Below are positions 48,244 through 50,162 of a DNA stretch of 50,162 nt, in pieces. The stretch lies in the NCBI RefSeq assembly GCF_000720115.1, contig NZ_JOIR01000044.1, positions 1 to 50,162 of the forward strand, given 5' to 3'. The DNA comes from Streptomyces sp. NRRL F-2580. Lineage in GTDB: Bacteria > Actinomycetota > Actinomycetes > Streptomycetales > Streptomycetaceae. The translations under genes were made by a program, and so were the position numbers. Under the pieces are notes generated by a model. That model saw only the letters and a program-made list of their open reading frames with translations, was not told where the DNA came from and ran no database searches. Numbering within the stretch: position 1 is the stretch's first letter; the number at the start of each line of letters is the position of its first letter.

Positions 48244-49986
48244 ATGACCAAGCGCACCCAACTCGCCCTCGCCACCGCCCTGGTGGCAGCACTCGCACTC
48301 GGCGCCTCGGGCTGCTCCGACACGAAGAAGGGCTCCGCCGGCGCCGGCGCGTCCAACCCCGCCGCCGCCAACGACGGCAAGATCCTCGGCGGCGCCCCGG
48401 TCAAGGGCGGCACCCTCACCGTCCTGTCCAACCAGGACTTCGCCCACCTCGACCCCGCCCGCAACTGGGTCATGCCGACCATGGACTTCGGCACGCGCCT
48501 CCTCTACCGCACCCTCGTCACCTTCAAGGCCGAGCCCGGCAAGGCCGGCAGCGAGCTGGTCCCCGACCTCGCCACCGACCTCGGCACCCCCTCCAACGGC
48601 GGCCGCACCTGGACCTTCACCCTCAAGGAGGGCGTGAAGTACGAGGACGGCACCCCGGTCAGGGCCCAGGACGTCAAGTACAACGTCGAGCGCTCCTTCG
48701 CCCCCGACCTCACCGGCGGCCCCGACTACGCGGCCCAGTACCTGGCCGGGACCGAGGGCTACAAGGGCCCGCTCCAGGGGCAGCACCTCGACTCCGTCAA
48801 GACCCCCGACGACCGCACGATCGTCTTCGAACTCAAGCGACCGGTGGCCGAGTTCTCCGCGACGGCCACCCTGCCGACCTTCTCGCCCGTGCCCCAGTCC
48901 CAGGAGAAGGGCACCCAGTACGACGCCCGCCCGTTCTCCTCCGGCCCTTACAAGATCGAGTCGTACGACCGCGACAAGAAGCTGGTCCTGGTCCGCAACG
49001 AGCACTGGGACGCGAAGACCGACACCGTGCGCAAGGCCTACCCCGACAAGTTCGTCGTCGTCATGGGCCTCAAGGGCGGCCAGGTCGACGACCGCATCAT
49101 CGCCGGCGAGGGCCCCGACGCCTCCACCGTCCAGTACGCCGACATGCGCCCCGAGAGCGCCCCCAAGGTGCTGCCCAAGCCGGACGTCAAGGCGCGCCTG
49201 ATCGCGGAGTCCAAGGGCTGTACCGAGATGCTCTTCCTCAACAACTCCCGCGCCCCCTTCGACGACCCCAAGGTCCGCGAGGCCGTGCAGTACGCCGTCG
49301 ACAAGGAGGCCGTGGTCACCGCCGGCGGCGGGCCGGCCCTCAACGAGATCGCCACCGCCTACCTGCCCCCGGCGCTGACCGGCGGCAAGCAGGCCGACAC
49401 GCTGAAGATCGCCCCGGCCGGCGACCCGGCCAAGGCCAAGGAACTGCTGAAGGCCGCCGGCAAGGAGAAGCTCAAGGTCTCCCTGTCCGTCTCCACCGGC
49501 GACAAGAACGTCGCCGAGGCCATCCAGCAGGGCCTGTCCCGCGCGGGCATCGAGGTCGTCATCGACACCGTCGACCCGGGCGCGTACTACGACGTCATCG
49601 GCGATCTGTCCACCACCCCCGACATGACCTTCACCGGCTGGTGCCCCGACTACCCGTCCGGCTCCACTTGGATCCCGTTCGTCTTCGACGGACGCACCAT
49701 CAAGGACAAGGGCAACCAGGGCAACTACAGCCAGTTCCGCGACGAGGCGACCATCAAGCGGATCGACGAGATCAACAACATGGCCGACGCGAAGCAGGCC
49801 AACCAGGCCTGGATCGACCTGGACGCGGAGCTCATGAAGAAGTCCCCGTCCATCCCGGTCCTGCTGGAGCGCAAGCCGCTGCTCGTCGGCCCCAACATCG
49901 CCGGCGCGTTCGGCCACCCGGTGTGGACCGGCGAGATCGACTACGCGACGGTCGGCCTCAAGGACCCGTCGAAGAGCCAGGGCTGA
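48244..49986 (+). CDS. Peptide ABC transporter substrate-binding lipoprotein (SBP_bac_5)
   Basis: Binding protein of 580 aa. The lipoprotein signal is TKRTQLALATALVAALALGA ending in SGC (Cys near residue 24). The family 5 fold shows KGGTLTVLSNQDFAHLDPAR, RTWTFTLKEGVKYEDGTPV, ARDVKYN-like QDVKYNVERSF, RPFSSGPYKIESYDRDKKLV and VREAVQYAVDKEAV. Such proteins bind di- or oligopeptides. The promoter is shared with the collagenase, so collagen-derived peptides are the likely ligand. ATG 48244 has GGAG 9 bp upstream. A permease-like gene starts 24 bp after its stop. Confidence 0.9.
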   Translation: MTKRTQLALATALVAALALGASGCSDTKKGSAGAGASNPAAANDGKILGGAPVKGGTLTVLSNQDFAHLDPARNWVMPTMDFGTRLLYRTLVTFKAEPGKAGSELVPDLATDLGTPSNGGRTWTFTLKEGVKYEDGTPVRAQDVKYNVERSFAPDLTGGPDYAAQYLAGTEGYKGPLQGQHLDSVKTPDDRTIVFELKRPVAEFSATATLPTFSPVPQSQEKGTQYDARPFSSGPYKIESYDRDKKLVLVRNEHWDAKTDTVRKAYPDKFVVVMGLKGGQVDDRIIAGEGPDASTVQYADMRPESAPKVLPKPDVKARLIAESKGCTEMLFLNNSRAPFDDPKVREAVQYAVDKEAVVTAGGGPALNEIATAYLPPALTGGKQADTLKIAPAGDPAKAKELLKAAGKEKLKVSLSVSTGDKNVAEAIQQGLSRAGIEVVIDTVDPGAYYDVIGDLSTTPDMTFTGWCPDYPSGSTWIPFVFDGRTIKDKGNQGNYSQFRDEATIKRIDEINNMADAKQANQAWIDLDAELMKKSPSIPVLLERKPLLVGPNIAGAFGHPVWTGEIDYATVGLKDPSKSQG

Positions 49987-50009
49987 GGGCCCGAGGGATC
50001 CCCGCAGCC

Positions 50010-50162
50010 ATGACCACCACCGCACCGGTCCCGGACGACCGGGCACCCCTGGGCCCTGACGGCACCCCGCCCCCAGGTGCCGCCCACGCCGTCGGCAGCG
50101 CCCACGCCGTCGGCAGCGCCCCGGCCCCCGGCAGCGCCCCGGCCCCCGGCACTGCCCCAGCC
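50010..50162 (+). CDS. Partial gene: likely ABC transporter permease N-terminus
   Basis: Only 51 codons are present before the window ends. They read MTTTAPVPDDRAPLGPDG, then Pro/Ala/Gly-rich repeats (AHAVGS twice, SAPAPG-type three times). No membrane segment is reached. The position 24 bp after the peptide-binding protein gene suggests a DppB/OppB-type permease. The low-complexity start echoes the extended permease at 2546. The identity is inferred from position only. Confidence 0.55.
   Translation, partial: MTTTAPVPDDRAPLGPDGTPPPGAAHAVGSAHAVGSAPAPGSAPAPGTAPA

Noticed and set aside
48229..50046. Very long open frames on the strand opposite the peptide-binding protein gene and other genes (for example also 3960-5468 and 14336-16096)
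   Set aside because: In DNA this GC-rich, antisense frames stay open by codon bias. Their translations are Gly/Val/Ala/Arg-rich without domains, while the sense proteins have clear family motifs.
1..50162. CRISPR arrays, tRNA or rRNA genes, insertion sequences and prophage genes
   Set aside because: No regularly spaced repeats, no recognisable RNA gene and no transposase, integrase or phage structural protein were found on either strand.

Overview
The window is typical Streptomyces (or close actinomycete) chromosome. GC is very high with a strong third-position G/C bias, GTG starts are common, genes overlap by ATGA/GTGA, and one gene carries a rare TTA codon. Families characteristic of the genus are present: a SepF-like protein, an F420-type luciferase-like oxidoreductase, a Hen1-Pnkp RNA repair pair and a DmdR-type iron box. 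The arginine deiminase, ornithine carbamoyltransferase and SepF-like genes lie in an arrangement I recall from the Streptomyces core chromosome. No rRNA, tRNA, insertion sequence, prophage or CRISPR array was recognised, and no gene-free stretch exceeds 300 bp.

Layout. (1) 74-7425: a seven-gene + strand operon for organosulfur uptake and oxidation: FMN reductase, ABC importer of the Ssu type, DszA/NtaA-like monooxygenase, and an AprA-like flavoprotein with an AprB-like ferredoxin. (2) 7525-9190: a quinone-reductase-like enzyme and an iron-box-controlled DUF2470-like protein, both on the - strand. (3) 9315-14546: SepF-like protein, TTA-containing ATPase, MazG-like hydrolase, two small unknowns, F420-dependent oxidoreductase and homocysteine methyltransferase. 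(4) 14609-18720: hen1-pnkp. (5) 18892-21818: small exported protein, arcA and argF. (6) 21905-30657: an aryl-CoA (probably 2-aminobenzoyl-CoA) catabolic cluster in two arms with a PaaX regulator, interrupted by a GNAT and a small membrane protein. (7) 30686-35499: tautomerase/SDR/LysR, then a divergent pair of a Baeyer-Villiger-type monooxygenase and a Rieske oxygenase.

(8) 35539-50162 is the most interesting part. A secreted M9 collagenase, a cytosolic Xaa-Pro peptidase, a peptide-type ABC importer, a three-part D-hydroxyproline dehydrogenase, a DapA-family deaminase, hydroxyproline 2-epimerase, a second proline-racemase-family enzyme with an ornithine-cyclodeaminase-family reductase, and a GntR/FCD regulator are grouped together. 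The collagenase and importer promoters share a near-identical 32-bp promoter/operator (31/32 bases), 11 kb apart. Related half-sites lie at the starts of the dehydrogenase, the deaminase and the regulator gene. I infer one regulon that breaks collagen outside the cell, imports the peptides, releases hydroxyproline and converts it towards 2-oxoglutarate. The final semialdehyde dehydrogenase is not in the window.

All functions come from reading motifs and from family knowledge. No database search was run.
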